Shown piece by piece: positions 50,761 through 63,968 of a DNA stretch of 64,000 nt. Source of the stretch: Acanthornis magna (taxonomy: Eukaryota > Chordata > Aves > Passeriformes > Acanthizidae); the NCBI GenBank assembly GCA_036785705.1, contig JAWUZG010000029.1:16879501-16943500 (forward strand), written 5' to 3'. Position numbers and translations under genes: made by a program. Positions within the stretch are counted from its first letter, which is position 1; each line of letters starts with the position of its first letter. A model generated the notes under the pieces. It ran no database searches and had not been told where the DNA came from. It worked only from the letters and a program-made list of their open reading frames with translations.

Positions 50761-51555
50761 TGTCTTGGGGTGATTTTATGGTGACACTCTATTCCTGATC
50801 GCCTGCTTTATGCCCAGAAATGGGTCCGGTCGCTTTAAGCTGAGTCCGAGGGCAGGGCGGGTGCCGGGGGAGCTCCGCAGGCTTTCTTCGAGCCCTCACT
50901 TGCGGCGTGCTCCATGTGCCACTGTTGCTCTGAGCTAGCTTGGTTGGTGTTAGCTGAGGCAAGAAATTTTTCTCTGGACTGCAACAGTAATTCTCCGGCA
51001 GCTTTGGTGGTTTCTTCTGGAACACTTCCGCTCAGCTCTTGTCGGAGATTGTACTATTGGCAGGGGCCGCCCGGCGCTGACCAGCGGGGAAACCGTGGGG
51101 ACACCCCATCTCGGCTAGACCTCGGGAATAGCTGGGCCAGTGAAAGAAGGGACTTTAAAATCCACCCGTTTCATCTGCAGCGAAGAGGAGACCAACAGCA
51201 TCGGAGTTCACCATGTGGACTCTTCTTCCCTCACAGGAGACAAAGCCGTCAGCCATTTTGTCTTTCCCTAGCACTTGGCCAGTGGTGGTTTTTTCCCTTT
51301 CCTCTGGCGTTTTTGGGTTTGTTTGTTCTGCTGTGTAGGGCCAGTGTGTGTGTAAGATTCTGAAGGTTCAATATCTAACAGTTACTAATTTCTTTTGTGT
51401 CGTGTGGGCATTTTGTAAAATAAACTTCTTTTTTTCACTTTCACCGACCAATATTTATTTCATATTGGCAGGAAGGGATTGCTGAAACCCTTTTTCTTAG
51501 AGGAAACACTCATTCCAGAGTGTTTTCTCCTAAAACTTATCTCTAAACCGAGACA
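50761..51555 (+). mobile_element. CpG-containing solo LTR (family E)
   Basis: The 795-base element starts TGTCTTGGGGTGATTTTATGG and ends CTCTAAACCGAGACA. Flanks are TAGTG (50756-50760) and CAGTG (51556-51560), a 5-bp duplication with one mismatch. AATAAA (gtaaaataaacttc) lies near 51419. The part at 50820-51120 is GC-rich and keeps many CpG pairs, unlike its surroundings. Reading frames across it are not genes. Confidence 0.88.
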
Positions 51556-52189
51556 CAGTGTTTCTGCCTTTTTGCCTCATTTATGATTTGGAAGAGCATA
51601 ACAACAAGAGGATACAAGATGATCATTGCCTTATGTTTTGAATGCAAATACTGAGGTTAGGGCCATGTTATGTCTTAACTTTTTACTACCTCTTCCAACT
51701 CACTACCGCCAAAAGAGTCTTTTATGACTGTTTTAGTGCTCTTCTTGGTAACTGCATTAAGATCAGAGAAAACATAACAGGCTTTGAGAATATGAAACTT
51801 GAATTTTTGTATAAACCTGCAAAATCAAGTCCCTCTCAACTGATGTTCTTATGACAATATTGAAATATAAATTCCTCTATCAGACTCTTGAGAATTTACC
51901 GTGTAGTCATTCATTTTTGCAGTTCCATTTGTTCAGCAATAGCAACTAAGCTTGAAAAGGTGTAAAAATATTCTCCACATTGTGATTAATACATAATATA
52001 GTGTTGGCTTTTCACAAGTATTTATTGTGTGTATGGTTTTATTCTCTTTATATAGACGTAGCCTTGTTATAAAGATAGAGGTATATAACCAATGTTTTAA
52101 TTTCTGTTATTAACTAGATTTTTATATAGTAGTGAAATAACTAATAGAGGTAGTTTAAAAGGCTTATACTTTCACTAACCACACTGCCT

Positions 52190-52598
52190 GCTTGATTGGA
52201 TAACACCCAAAGAACAGCACAATGAAGACCTGCCACTCATACCTGACTATCACCTATAACCAGATGGAAGAAACACGAAAAAATGTCCAAACTGGAGATG
52301 ATAACCAAGACTGGAAGAAACCACAGCCAAAAAACATGCATGCTCCAAAAAGGCGGGACCAAGGAGGTGTCATGCAAAACAGTTCTTGGAACATGCAAAA
52401 TAGTTTTGAGAAAAGTTTGAATATGCATGAATGCTTATGAATAGGCATGAAGGGTGCTTCTTCAATAGCACGTGTGCTTCTTGGCTTAGGGCCAAGCACC
52501 CAGCACTCTTTCTTTGCTTTATTGGGTTTTTTGTCCCCTATTGTCCTTTATTAAACTTCTAAATTTCAACAGGAAGGTGAACTTCATTTTTCACAACA
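52190..52598 (+). mobile_element. Probable LTR remnant
   Basis: It has a CAAT-like aggcgggaccaaggaggt, an ATTAAA signal (tttattaaacttc) near 52550, and an LTR-like end ttcatttttcacaaca at 52598. The 5' end is uncertain and no second copy is in the window. Confidence 0.5.
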
Positions 52599-55500
52599 TG
52601 AATCATAATAATAGAATTTTTCTCACATAATTGCAGCTGTCTCAGAATTAAGTTCCAATGTGATCATCACCCAAGCTCTGTGTGTAACAGAGAGAAACAG
52701 ACATCTAGATGGGGTAGTATCCCTTCCTTCCAGGATAGGTTTAAAAAGAAAAAACCCGTACAAAAAGACAGCTACTACTGCTACTAGACAGCTACTACAC
52801 AAACATTAAATAAAAATAAATAATATTCACTTTACATTTAGCTATGTCTCTGCATATTTTTATCTTTGTTTATTTTTTATCTTTATGAATATATTTCGTA
52901 TATTTTTTATTTTAGCACTTAGATAAGTATATGTTTTGATACAGAAAATCAGACGTTCAATTTAATATCATGCATCAGAAAATCCATAACTGAAAGAGCA
53001 TTCACTCCTCTCCCTGCCCTGAATTTATACTTAATATACCAAAACATGCACATAAAAGTTTATTTATTAACGGTAAGAGCTGGAAAACTGATAAACCCTA
53101 TCTGTTCTGGCTACACATGACAAGTACTCCCAAACAAAAAAAAGTGTGTTTGAATGGAAGACGCCCTAGAACTTTGCATAAAATGATTCATATGTATATC
53201 ATCATTTTATGCACTGTGTATCAAAATCTGGGAATAACTACAGCAAATAACAGTATGAAAGTGGTACATTTTCTTTCAGAATTTCTGAAAGTGAAGTATT
53301 CTGACAAATTTTAAAGTACAACTGATGGCATAAGCTGCACCTCGTGTAGGTGCTTCATCCCAGTTTCACTACTTTCTCTTTATTTAGACAACAGAAGATG
53401 AGAAAACTTCATGATATTTTCAGCCTCTTTTTACCCAATCCCTTCTTAGAATTTTAAAGGCTTTAGATAATAACACCATGGGTGCCAAAACAAGTAAATG
53501 AGTATAACTGAAATTCAAGACAGAGCTTTTGGCATATTTTGTTTTGGTTTTGTAAGTAGAAAGCAACACTTGTTCATTTCTGTTGGTCACACAGATGTAT
53601 CCATTGCGTAAGAAGTCCTTCTGCCATTTCTTAAAAATTTTATTACTAAACTGTCATGTAACCTGAATAAACAGAGACTTAACAGCTTCCTCTGGTAAGA
53701 AAGTAAGTGATAAAATCATTCTCTATTTCACACTGTTGAGCCATATAAACTAGCATAAATCCTAGTAGCATGCAGTGTATAAGCATATGAACAATAGCAT
53801 AATGCAAACCACGAGCAAAATAAAAAATATTAGTAAGATATATATTCACTGTATGCATGCTGTGTCACCAAACCATCAGAATATAAGTTTCCCCAAACAG
53901 GATCCAACAGCACAGGGCAGACCATCCATAAAGGCAAATCATGGCCTTTGAAGTAAAAACAAAGAATCAAACAAACACTCTTCTGCCTTGCTACACACTG
54001 GAGAGGTAACGGCAAAATATTTGACTAATCTTTCAAGACAGCAAATGCCATCTCCAATACCCCAGGATGGACAATTAAACAGAAAATCTGACAAAAGTAG
54101 GTATGATTTTCATTTCCTGCCAACCAACAGCAGCAGAGAAGATGAAGGGCAATGAAACACAGTGGTGCAAAATGGGCTGTTTTAACCACACCTGGCTAAA
54201 ATTTTAGAGTTGTAACCAGGATAGATTCAGTGAAACTAATGCTTGATATGTTGTGAGTAGGACAGACCACCCCTAAGATTATTCTTCTGTGAACTTCTCC
54301 CCATGATTCTTGCTGCCCTGCTTCCCTGGGACTGCCTGACAATGCAGTTATAGCTAGTACACCTGACAGTATAACCAGTTCTATAAGGAATAGTTTTCAA
54401 AAAAGAAAACACCTTCTATTCAGCTATTTATTGTGTTTTAGAGAATTTTTAAATTCCAAACAGATCAGTACTGAGCAATAATACAAAAGTTATCCCTATG
54501 TAAGCAAGGGCAAGGAGCCTTTTGTTCAAATTTACCTGCAGTTGTATGAAAGCCAGCAGGGGGAAACAATTGCTTCTCAAAAGACAACTGTCTTCTCTCC
54601 AGTCATAGATCTGCTTTAATAAGCAAATTCGTTGCATCCAAGGTACTGTGTCATTGCCCTTCCTCAGTAAAAACTCAAGCCATACAACTTCCTCCTTTGA
54701 TATACTCCGTACTGCTTCCTTTACCATCATTGGCTCCTGCATCTAGTAGTGGGCTCATCACATTGTTATTCCAACTTTCTCAAAAATTAAGTCCTCAGAC
54801 AAAACCACCCCAGAGTCCCCTATGGTTGAAGGATGATACAGAAGCTAAGAAACAGTGCCATATTTAATTGTGCTTCATTTTCACCAGGTCACAACAGTCA
54901 CTAGACTTAAGTTTCCCAGTACAACCTGCTGCCAATGCAAGCATAGAAAGTGGGCCAAACAATCCAATTAAACTAAAGCACAGATAGAACAAAACAGACT
55001 TTTGCGATCAGCCCTATTTATTCACCTTCTGACACCGAGGAGGGTGAACTTCTTTATGGATTACTTGGCTTGCCTCAAATAGCAAGCCTGTGCTTGTCCC
55101 AGGCAGCAAATGGTATCTCATACCTTTACAATCTTACTTTGAGCCACTTCACAGCTTCAGAGCAAAAATATGACAAAGGTAACCATACAATGACCATGAC
55201 AGGCCATGTCATACCATGTGGCACAGAGGAGCATTGAGACAACTTCTCCACAAGTCCAGAAACAGGAATAAGAAATAACCTTTCTGCTAAATCTGCAACC
55301 CCTGTCCTACGATGAAAGGCTGTCTCTCAAAGAAAGAAATTGAGAAAGTCAAGTAAAAAATAATGCCTAAAAAAATGAAAAATCATATCTACAAAAAAGT
55401 CATTATTTCAGCTAGATAATCATCCTCAACTTTTCCAAGAACACAGTAAGAAAACTTGGGTTACAGCCAGTAGGCTTACATATCTCAGTAGATTTATGTA

Positions 55501-58500
55501 TTTCATAGGCTAAAGTCCTCTGTAGTAGAGCTTCAGAGACCAGAAAGATTATGAAAAAGACAAAGGATGAAGAGAGTTCAGTTTTTCCCCAGAGAAATTA
55601 ATTTGCATTTTTTCAGTACACTGAGTTACTACAGAGGTCTGGAAAAATAAATCAAAAACCTAGTATGTGAACTACTAGTTTCCAATACCAAAGTAAAACT
55701 AGTTATGTGGGCCACACACAGGGTTAGAAATACTAGGTGGGATTATGACTTGCCCCTCTTGAGACTAGAATCAAAGACAGGGTAAGAAAGCCAAATGAAA
55801 AATCAACCAGTTGCCTTTCCTAACACCCTGTTTCTGGCATTAAACTATAATACAATGATACAGTATCTGTTTAAAAGTTATTTCAGCAGAATATAAGAAA
55901 TCCTGGTTTCAAGGACTGGGTTGTTTTGAACAGCTGCCATATATATGTTCTTTTGAGGAACGGCACTACTGAAAACTCAGGGCTGCAACATCTGACATGC
56001 ATTCATGTAGCTCATGTGTTTCTCTCCAGGGCTCCTTCTTGAATGAAAGGTGTAAGGATCTATAACCAGAAACTACAACTATCTGAAATGTAAATCAATG
56101 ACAAATCTGTGACTTAAAGGTATCAGGACATATTTTGAAGGAATGACATGGATGTATTTTGGATAAAAGTATTTTATTTGTGCCTATTTTTAACATTGCT
56201 AAAAGCATCAGAAATTTTTATTAGCTAATCTGCATAAAATTACATGGGTTTTACACAGCTTTTAATCAACTTATGAAACTTTTTTCTGTGTGACTGTTCA
56301 CCAAACAGCATAAATAAAAATACAAACAGACTCATCAGCAGGATACCTGAATGCATTTGAACCATATCTGTGATGTATTTTCATTCCCCAAGCCATGGGC
56401 AGGAATCAGAGGAAATTCTCCAACCTATTCTATGGCAAAGTGTAACTGTACTATATACTCCAGCATACCGCAGAAAAAGGGCAATTAACTACACTGATCA
56501 TTAGACTGCTCACCATAGTAATTCCTACTGATGCAGTGAAACATGTTTGGATATTTTGGATAAGAACCAGAATTTGCATAATCTTTTGGCCTCTGGCTTT
56601 GGAATGATTCCTAGTGCAGAAAATATTCATGCCTTGTGAGTACAAATGTCAGTATGTTACTGTGTATCACTTTCTACAGTATATATTAAAAATTAATTTA
56701 AAATATTTTTAGACTCCAGAGAAGAGATTTATTTCTACTGCAAGCAGCTATTTGTTTGAGAACAAATTTAGTTTTGTTTTCTATACTGTGTTCCATAAAA
56801 ATCCTGATCTGTTCCCCCGTGTAGTACAACATCAAGAGTCCAGACAGATGTGCCCCTTGCAAACAGCAGTGTGCACAGAACTTATAAATATATCCCTGCT
56901 TGCTTTCTCTCTGCTAAAATCTACCCTGACTTTTAGTTGCTTGCAAAGCTGCTCCCATGATTCTTTCCTGCAACATTTCAGCCAAAACTGCCAGGCCCCC
57001 CAAACAAGTTCACTGTAGGGCTTTGGAATCCATCTCAGCTCTATCAAGTTTATTGGGCCCTTGGATATAGAGTTCTATCTACCAGTCTGCCAGGGCAAGA
57101 AGGAACTAACCAGGGTAGGAAGGTTATCTTCCAACTCACTTAGATTCAAGAAAACAGCCCTGCTCATGGCCTGAAAGATCCTTGTACAGTTGGGTTGTCT
57201 ACACGTCATTTGGTCTTTTCTTAAAAAATTGAAATTCATAACAGAGAGAAGGCACATAGTACTTTTTTCCTACTAAAGACTCTCTAAAAGAAAAAACTGA
57301 ATGCATGTAAAGTCATTATTCACATGAGAATGAGGTATAATTGTGTCTCCCTTAGTGCAAAATTTTACATGCAATTTTACAATTTTACAGGTATACATGC
57401 TCACATTTAGAAAACCATATTTCTGAAGCCTTAGTTCTACAATATCTCAAGACTAGGAGTTCACACAAAGCTTTGTGAGGTTAGCACCTAGCCCTAATCA
57501 GCACGATTGTCTTTTGCACACCTGCCTGGGTGAATCAGAGTTGTGGCAACACTCATGACTGTGTTTCACTACAAATCTATGGGGAAAATTAATATATCCA
57601 TATTTAAGTATTACTACATTAAGTGTTAGGCTTGCCTCAACTTACTAAAGTAATATACATTCTCCAGCTCCAGTTGTAGCATAGTTTCATAATTATGCTA
57701 GAGCTTTGAAACAGCTTCCTGAATGAATACTATCCACAGCAATGTAATTAAGCACAACAGACATAGAAGAGTGTAAAGGTTTCTCCATTAATTCACACCT
57801 ACCACATTGTGAGGCTCTGTAGAAGTTCTGTATGGCATGACTCAGTACTACCTAACACAAAGTTCTTGTATATATGCGCTCTATCTCCTGTAACGAGAGA
57901 GTTATATGCAGAGTAGAAAGAAAAAAAGGTGGCAGCAGAGGGAAAGCCTTCAGAGTGGATCTCCTGAGGTTCTCTCAGACCTAGTTAAGATGCAAGAGAT
58001 CAAAACTGAAGTAAACTTTCACCACAAATTTAGCTCCCTGATAACTAACAGAAAATTATGGGCACACAATTTTTGAATAGAAAGTGACAGAATCATTTCT
58101 GCTAGCCTTTAGCTGAAACAGGAAGTTCAATTTATTTGTTTTAAATACATTAATATTAAGACTAAAATAACATTCCAGTCCATAAAGGCGTGAGGAAACC
58201 CTCTAAATGTAAGAAAATGCACTTCTGATTTCCCAAGTAAGAATGTTCTATTCATGCCTCAGAGCTATCCTGAACTCTAGAACAAAGTTAACAAAATCTC
58301 AAATTCTAGGTAGCGTCACAACCAAGTCAAAATGTCTTGGCTGATGTTCACATGGTTTCCCTATAAAGCAGTAAGGGCTGACACTAGAAATATTCCATTA
58401 GCAGACACATTGCTGGGAAAAAGCAAGAGAGCTTTTCTTTCCTGGACCAGATGCCATGAAATAATACACAAAGGAGAGAGAGAAAGAAGAAATCCCAGAG

Positions 58501-60143
58501 ACAAAAAACACTTAAAGTAGTTTCTTCCAATTTAGTTAGTAAAAAAAAAGGAGAACAAGCATGGCACAAACTTAGAAGGAAGAAAACAGAAATACAAGGG
58601 ATGCACCTCCCTTTAGTGCCGCACAGACAGGATGTGTGCTGCAGTCACAGAGCCAGAGTTGCAAAAGCCTCATCCAAGCCTCATCTCATGGCTGCATCCA
58701 GCCCCACTGCCTGGAGACAGCATTCTATGAATCCCCCAGCCTTGTAGCTTTACATCTCCTCTCTTTTCCAAATAGAAATCTGTTTCAGATTGGACCTTTC
58801 TTCTGCACCTCAATCCATGTCAAACTTTGCTGCTGGTCTGTAGAAAGTAACTACCAACAATTTCAGGAAACTCACTAACAGTCAAATAATAATCAATGCA
58901 AAATGCAGTAAGACAAAAGGCACAGCTGAGAAAACACAGCTTGCTATTAAAGCTCCTTTCAAAATGTCTGTGCATAAAGCATTCTATAAACAGAAAAAAA
59001 AAGCCAAGAAACATATGATCTTGGCTTGTGTAACAACCAGTAGAAACAGAAAACCCTCTGAAATATTCCGATGTAATACAATGATGCTATAAACTTCCAA
59101 CTAGATCAGTGAATGATCTCATTAATTGGCTTCACATTTGTTTCACTAGAAGCAGCTGTCAAAACCAATTATTCACATGCAAATAACTAAGAAGTTTGCT
59201 CTTTTTTTTAGTTTTAGTTAATTTCTCTAGTTAAGGAAGAGAACAGTGAACTGAAAGGTTAAACAGTCATGTCACTAGACATTTTATCTGGTCTCAGTAT
59301 CAAATATATTCTAGAAATTAGAAATAATTCTAATTTTACTGAAACAGTGTAGATAATAGCATGGATCCAACACAGAGATACCCTTAGTTGTAGAAAAACT
59401 TTTATTGTCAGCCAAAGCAAACAAACTATACTGCTAATACAAATGTAACCTCTTTGAACATCTCCTGTCTACATAGGTAGTCAGGGATCAGAACTCTTCA
59501 TGCCCTGCACAGAGTGGCACCAGCAGAAGCCTGCAGCATTGAACCATGGACGGCATCACAAAATAAATATAATGCACACAAGATTAACACTGTGAAACAG
59601 ATGCTCATTTATTGCAATAGAGAGCTGGTCTGAAATTAAACAATGAACCTGTGAAGACCATGTGCATCTTTCAAGTCCTTTCTTCTGCCCCTTTTTAAAT
59701 TGAACCTCATTTTTACAATGGAGAATCACACACCTGCATCACAGTTGCCTACTAGCAAATAGTTAACTATAGGCATCTGCCATGATTTATTCAGAAATCT
59801 ACAAAATTTGACGTCTCTGTTAAAAGGTAACTCCAAAGGTTAAAAAGTTGTCTTTTTGGTCTTAATCATTTTGCAGAAATTGCGCTACAAGTAGACTTAT
59901 GAGTACCGTCAGTACTGAAATGGGCTATACTTCCCATTTGCAGAAATTTCTACATCAATTAGACAACTGAGTTCTATTACACTTCAATAAATGTCATTAA
60001 TACTACTTTTACCAGGAGTACTACAGGCATAGTAATAAAGGGCTGGGAAGGAGCACCTACATTAGTTTTGTAAATAACATGGCATAGTAACTGGAACAAA
60101 TAAAAGCTAAAAGAACAATTTCATATTGAACACAATACAAGAA

Positions 60144-61059
60144 TGTCTTGTTTGATAGACAGGTGTCTGCTAAGGAAGGTGGGAACCTTCCTTAGAACAG
60201 AGAATGTGAACCCCCTTCCCTCCAAATTATTATAACTTTGGAATCAAGGGCTCTCAGGCAAAGACATGGGAAAAGAAATAAGAGTTCTTTACTAGTATCT
60301 ATAATGAGGTAAACAATCAGTAAAAAAAAACAGTAAACAAGAAAAAAACAGTAAAAACCAAAAACCCAGTGGCAGATGTCTCTGGGCTGCCAGGCACTTT
60401 CCTGTTTGATGCAGTCACGATCACAGCCAGCAGGGGTGCTGTTTGCTCTCAGCAGGGTGGGGCAGGTGTGATGGCTCCCGCGCAGCTGCAGGGGGTGCTG
60501 TGCCGCAAGGTCAGGTTGGTCTTGCGGGGATAATGGTGGGCAGCTGGGCAGAGGCAGAGTGCAGCAGCATGTGACGGGCAGGGAGCTCCGAGCAGGGAGA
60601 TGGAACGGTAAGGTGGGCTCACCCGAGCTAGCCAGCAACGAAAAGGCGGCAGGAACTCCGCAGCTGTGGCAGGCGGGGTCGCAGGGCGGAGGCAGCTGGG
60701 TCCCATTCTGCTGCAGTGCAGCTGGGAAAATGCACCCTCCCCGCGGGGAAGAGAGGATTGGAGACCCGTGCCTTTTTCCCAAGCGAGAACTCACCCACCA
60801 GGTAGAGAAAAAACAGTGCAAAGCCGGGCTTTTTCCACAGTGGCAGCCAAAAAGCAGAGAGCCGCTTTTCCCACTGCTCTCTCCTCCAAATCCTGTGAGC
60901 AAGTGTCTCTGTTATCAAATCCCCAATCTCTTGTTCCTGTGCTCTACCTAGCCAAAATTTTTGTCTCTTTTGTAAGAGTAGATGGCCCTTAAGTATCCGG
61001 TCATTAGTTGCCTAGCAACAGAATGGGAAAAATTCCACCTACCCCCTCAACCTTCAACA
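60144..61059 (-). mobile_element. Solo LTR (family B, long copy)
   Basis: Plus-strand ends are TGTCTTGTTTGATAGAC and CCCTCAACCTTCAACA. AAGAA flanks both sides (60139-60143 and 61060-61064), an exact 5-bp target duplication. It is 916 bases long with a GC-rich middle (60400-60800). It shares both ends with 27766-28186 and one end with 63536-63680. Open frames across it, including a 236-codon one on the minus strand, are not supported as genes. Orientation is inferred from the AAGACA-type 3' end. Confidence 0.9.
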
Positions 61060-61413
61060 AAGAACAAATATTTTTCTTGCTGAAAAAAGTATCTCTTGAC
61101 TTTCTGAACAACATTGAATACAATACAGTCTATGAAGATTATAATATTTTGCTTTATTTGACACCTGCTTGATTTAAAAATAAGGAATGCAGAGTTCATT
61201 TCATTGTTCCTGAAAAAACTCAATGGTGGAAAAAAACACTAATTGCCCTAATTAGAGTCTAATTTCACATAGTACAGAGACCAAAGTGCATACTTTGAAA
61301 ATGGTTAGCAACAAATGCTTTGTGAAGATGTAATACAAATAAGCAGCCACGACTAGGAAAATAAATCAGGCCAAGTAAAAGAAAAAAAAAAGAAACAAAA
61401 TAGAACTACTTAC

Positions 61414-61455
61414 AGTTCTGGTTACATGATTTTTAACCACCTCAGAGTTATTAGC
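61414..61455 (-). other. TNS3: Candidate TNS3 5' untranslated exon
   Basis: The 42 bases have a very good acceptor (cttttctcctttttcag) and a good donor (ACT then gtaagtag). Spliced directly to the exon at 49885, they would place ATG TAA then CCA GAA CT/A in the frame of the tensin start. That gives an in-frame stop upstream of the start codon. The borders are seen; use of the exon is inference. No transcript evidence is available. Confidence 0.42.
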
Positions 61456-61538
61456 CTGAAAAAGGAGAAAAGTTAACACAACAGACTAATTCTCCAGATA
61501 GTTGAAGTACATTCTAAGAATCCCCCACCTAACAGCAT

Positions 61539-61556
61539 ATACACACACACACACAA
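61539..61556. repeat. AC dinucleotide microsatellite
   Basis: About eight AC units. Confidence 0.8.
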
Positions 61557-62075
61557 TCATTCAGAAGTACATATTCATTCTACAGTATTAATAAGCAAAC
61601 TACCTTTGAAACAGATATGGAAAACTAATTTTGCATTATTGTTCCTGCATATTCAGGTCTTATATGACAGTACACAGCTACTGAGAGTGTTCATTTCAAG
61701 GCACAATATCCATGGAGATGTACATTGCTAACCACTTATTCCCTTTTGCATTTTTTCCCAATCTATCGTTTTATGCTTTTTCATGAAAACACTTGAGTGG
61801 ATACTAATAAAGTGAACTGCTGAGAATTTTCTGTAAGTACTGTACAAAAAATCTCCTCAAGGCTTTAAAACATGCTAAGTTGTATCAATAGAGGTTTAAA
61901 ACAAACCTTTTAAAAGAAAAGAACCAATCCATTACTACACAAAATCCAGTATCAGCAGTGGTACAAGTAAAAATTGGCCTCTAAATCCTGCTGAGGGAAA
62001 GATCTTTTGAACTAGAGAGGCATCTTTGTAATGAATTATTAAAATGCGGATATAGATCTAATATCGATATCCACC

Positions 62076-62300
62076 TGAGACGGACAAAGACGCTCTAACT
62101 TGTTAAGGTTAGAAAGCGTATGTTTATTTCAGCGCCAGTGAGCTGCAGGGATAGCTCCCAAATGTACAGCTCCAAAATAACAATGCAACACAGAACTTAT
62201 CTATAACAATAATGTATATTTAAAATACAGATACATATTCATAGCATAAGTGCCTCCCATTCCCCACTTCATATGGAAATTAGCAAAAAGCCATTAAGCA
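62076..62300 (-). mobile_element. Possible LTR 3' fragment
   Basis: The minus strand reads gaaataaacatacgctttct and then aacaagttagagcgtctttg with an end near gtccgtctca. This is an AATAAA signal followed by a U5-like stretch with several CpGs. The upstream boundary was not found, and it may extend toward 62.5 kb. Confidence 0.5.
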
Positions 62301-62748
62301 TGCACAGTTCCTGCAATGGAATTGGGTCAGTGGTTGTGAAATGGGTCTGAGGAGTGCTTTTGAAGAAGCAAAATTGGTCTTCCTCACTTCAACCTTCTCA
62401 CCTCGCTGGTTTTTGACAATACATTCGATCCTGGGAAACTCCCAATGCTCTCTTCTATTGCTTCTAAATAGGTTGCATCTGGGCAAAATTTGTAACTGTC
62501 TAGGCTCTTCTTTGAACTTCTTTTCTTAAGATTATTAATTGTCTAAGCACAGCTGAGTAAATATCTGATAACCAAAGGCTACTCTGCACTTAATCATTAA
62601 TTTCTTTTTAGCTGAGTTCTGCGTCTTTTCTATTCTAGTTGGTTTCAACAAAACTAACTTTTATCTAAAATCTCTACATTTAAGTGTCTAAAAGAAAACC
62701 CTATGTTTCAGTAACTGCCAACTTTTTTTGGGAGGTCACTGAAGTCCA

Positions 62749-63535
62749 GAGTCCTAGGTTACATGGAAGGTGTAACCAAAAGTATGTATTCTATTACCAT
62801 CTCCATAAGCTGTTGAAACAGGTGGGGCAGTGTTCTTTGTGTTCAGCACAACTCAGCCCTGATAACACCACTGAGGGGCTATCTCTGCTAATGGGCCATC
62901 AAGGTCTCCAGGAGTGACTCATAGGATTACATCAACCCATTGTGAGATGCCCCGCCCAAAGGGAAGGAACTGAATATTCCTACCTGCATATAAGCTGAGA
63001 CTCTGGAACATTGGGCTACCTTTTCCACTGGATTCCCAGAGGAGAAAAGCTCATGAGCTACCGCTGGACCTCTGTTGGGTGTTCTTAATAGGTAGAGCAG
63101 TGAGATGTGCACAATCCAGCATTAGCTTAGCAGAGCCAACAGAAGCAGCGTTTGTATGACAGCTCACCATCGCTCTAAGTGATTCGTTTAGATGTGTAAA
63201 CAAGTAGCTAGTAACCAATCTACTGCTTAGATATAGAGAAGTAGAAAATGTATATAAGTAGCCTTCTGATCTGGAATAAACGGCTTTCACCTTGATCATG
63301 TTGGTCTGCGTGTGATTGACCCGTGCCTCCGCAACAGACCTCCAGAGACCGACAAGATCATTCCACAAGATAACCACTTCAACAAGACTACATCCATCAC
63401 TCCAACGGGACTGCAGCCACCATCTTTAACTGGACTGCTAGCACCACCCTAACAGGGTGGCAGGTTGTATTCTAACTCTGTCTATCTAAACCGTTGCTTC
63501 TATATTATTGCCTTGCTCTAAATATTAGTGTAAAA
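62749..63535 (+). mobile_element. LTR (family C, second copy), interrupted
   Basis: It matches 39978-40580 in order: taggttacatggaaggtgta, actcagccctgataacacca, tgctaatgggccatcaagg, cctacctgcatataag and ggactgctagcaccaccct. A solo LTR interrupts it at 63073-63336. Its 3' end is missing: homology stops near 63535, where a family B fragment begins. Confidence 0.88.
63073..63336 (+). mobile_element. ERVK-type solo LTR nested in family C
   Basis: The 264-base LTR starts TGTTGGGTGTTCTTAATAGG and ends TGCCTCCGCAACA. GACCTC flanks both ends (63067-63072 and 63337-63342), an exact 6-bp duplication as in alpha/betaretrovirus-like (ERVK) insertions. TATA (gtatataagtag) is near 63250 and AATAAA near 63276. 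It is the youngest-looking insertion in the window, by position inside another LTR and clean ends. Confidence 0.92.
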
Positions 63536-63680
63536 CTGTTATTCCTTCTCCCATATTTTTGTCTGAAAGCGCCCTTGATTCCAAAGTTATAATAATTCGG
63601 AGGGGAAGGGGGTCACATTATCCATTCTAAGGGAGGCTCCCACCTTCCTTAGCAAGACACCTGTCTTTCAAACCAAGACA
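63536..63680 (+). mobile_element. Family B LTR fragment (3' end only)
   Basis: It matches the end of 27766-28186: cttgattccaaagttataat, then ccaccttccttagcaagaca and the terminal CAAACCAAGACA. It abuts the truncated family C LTR directly. Confidence 0.85.
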
Positions 63681-63898
63681 TCCAGATACACTCTAGTTAC
63701 AGATCTCAACTGGAAAGAGCTATAGGTTTTCAGAGTATAAATTACAACACCTGCAACACCTTGCTTAATTAAATGAACCACACACAGGGCATACATCCTA
63801 CATCAACCATAATGCTTACAATGTGAGATTGGCTCACAGTTAATCCATGAGAATAGGCTTTGAGTCTGATTGTTTTTTTACTTAAAAGCTTGACTTAC

Positions 63899-63968
63899 CT
63901 TATCAGTTATCAAATCTCCACAGTGTTGAAAAACTAATGTATAGACCATCCAGTGCTACTAATTCAAC
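63899..63968 (-). other. Possible further 5' untranslated exon
   Basis: A strong donor (ATAAG then gtaagtc) follows 70 bases whose upstream border is a moderate acceptor (ggttcacag). It is in the right orientation and position to be a TNS3 leader exon. The acceptor has a weak pyrimidine tract, and another AG lies inside. Chance is a real alternative. Confidence 0.25.

Noticed and set aside
50914..51363. Open frame of 149 codons on the plus strand
   Set aside because: It lies inside the family E solo LTR. It is a by-product of its GC-rich sequence.
54449..54742. Open frame of 97 codons on the minus strand
   Set aside because: No domain, no conserved motif, and the surroundings are ordinary AT-rich intron. 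Too short to mean anything on its own.
60192..60902. Open frame of 236 codons on the minus strand
   Set aside because: It lies wholly within the family B solo LTR and its GC-rich middle. Composition is Pro, Ser and Cys rich with no recognisable domain, and overlapping frames on both strands are equally open.
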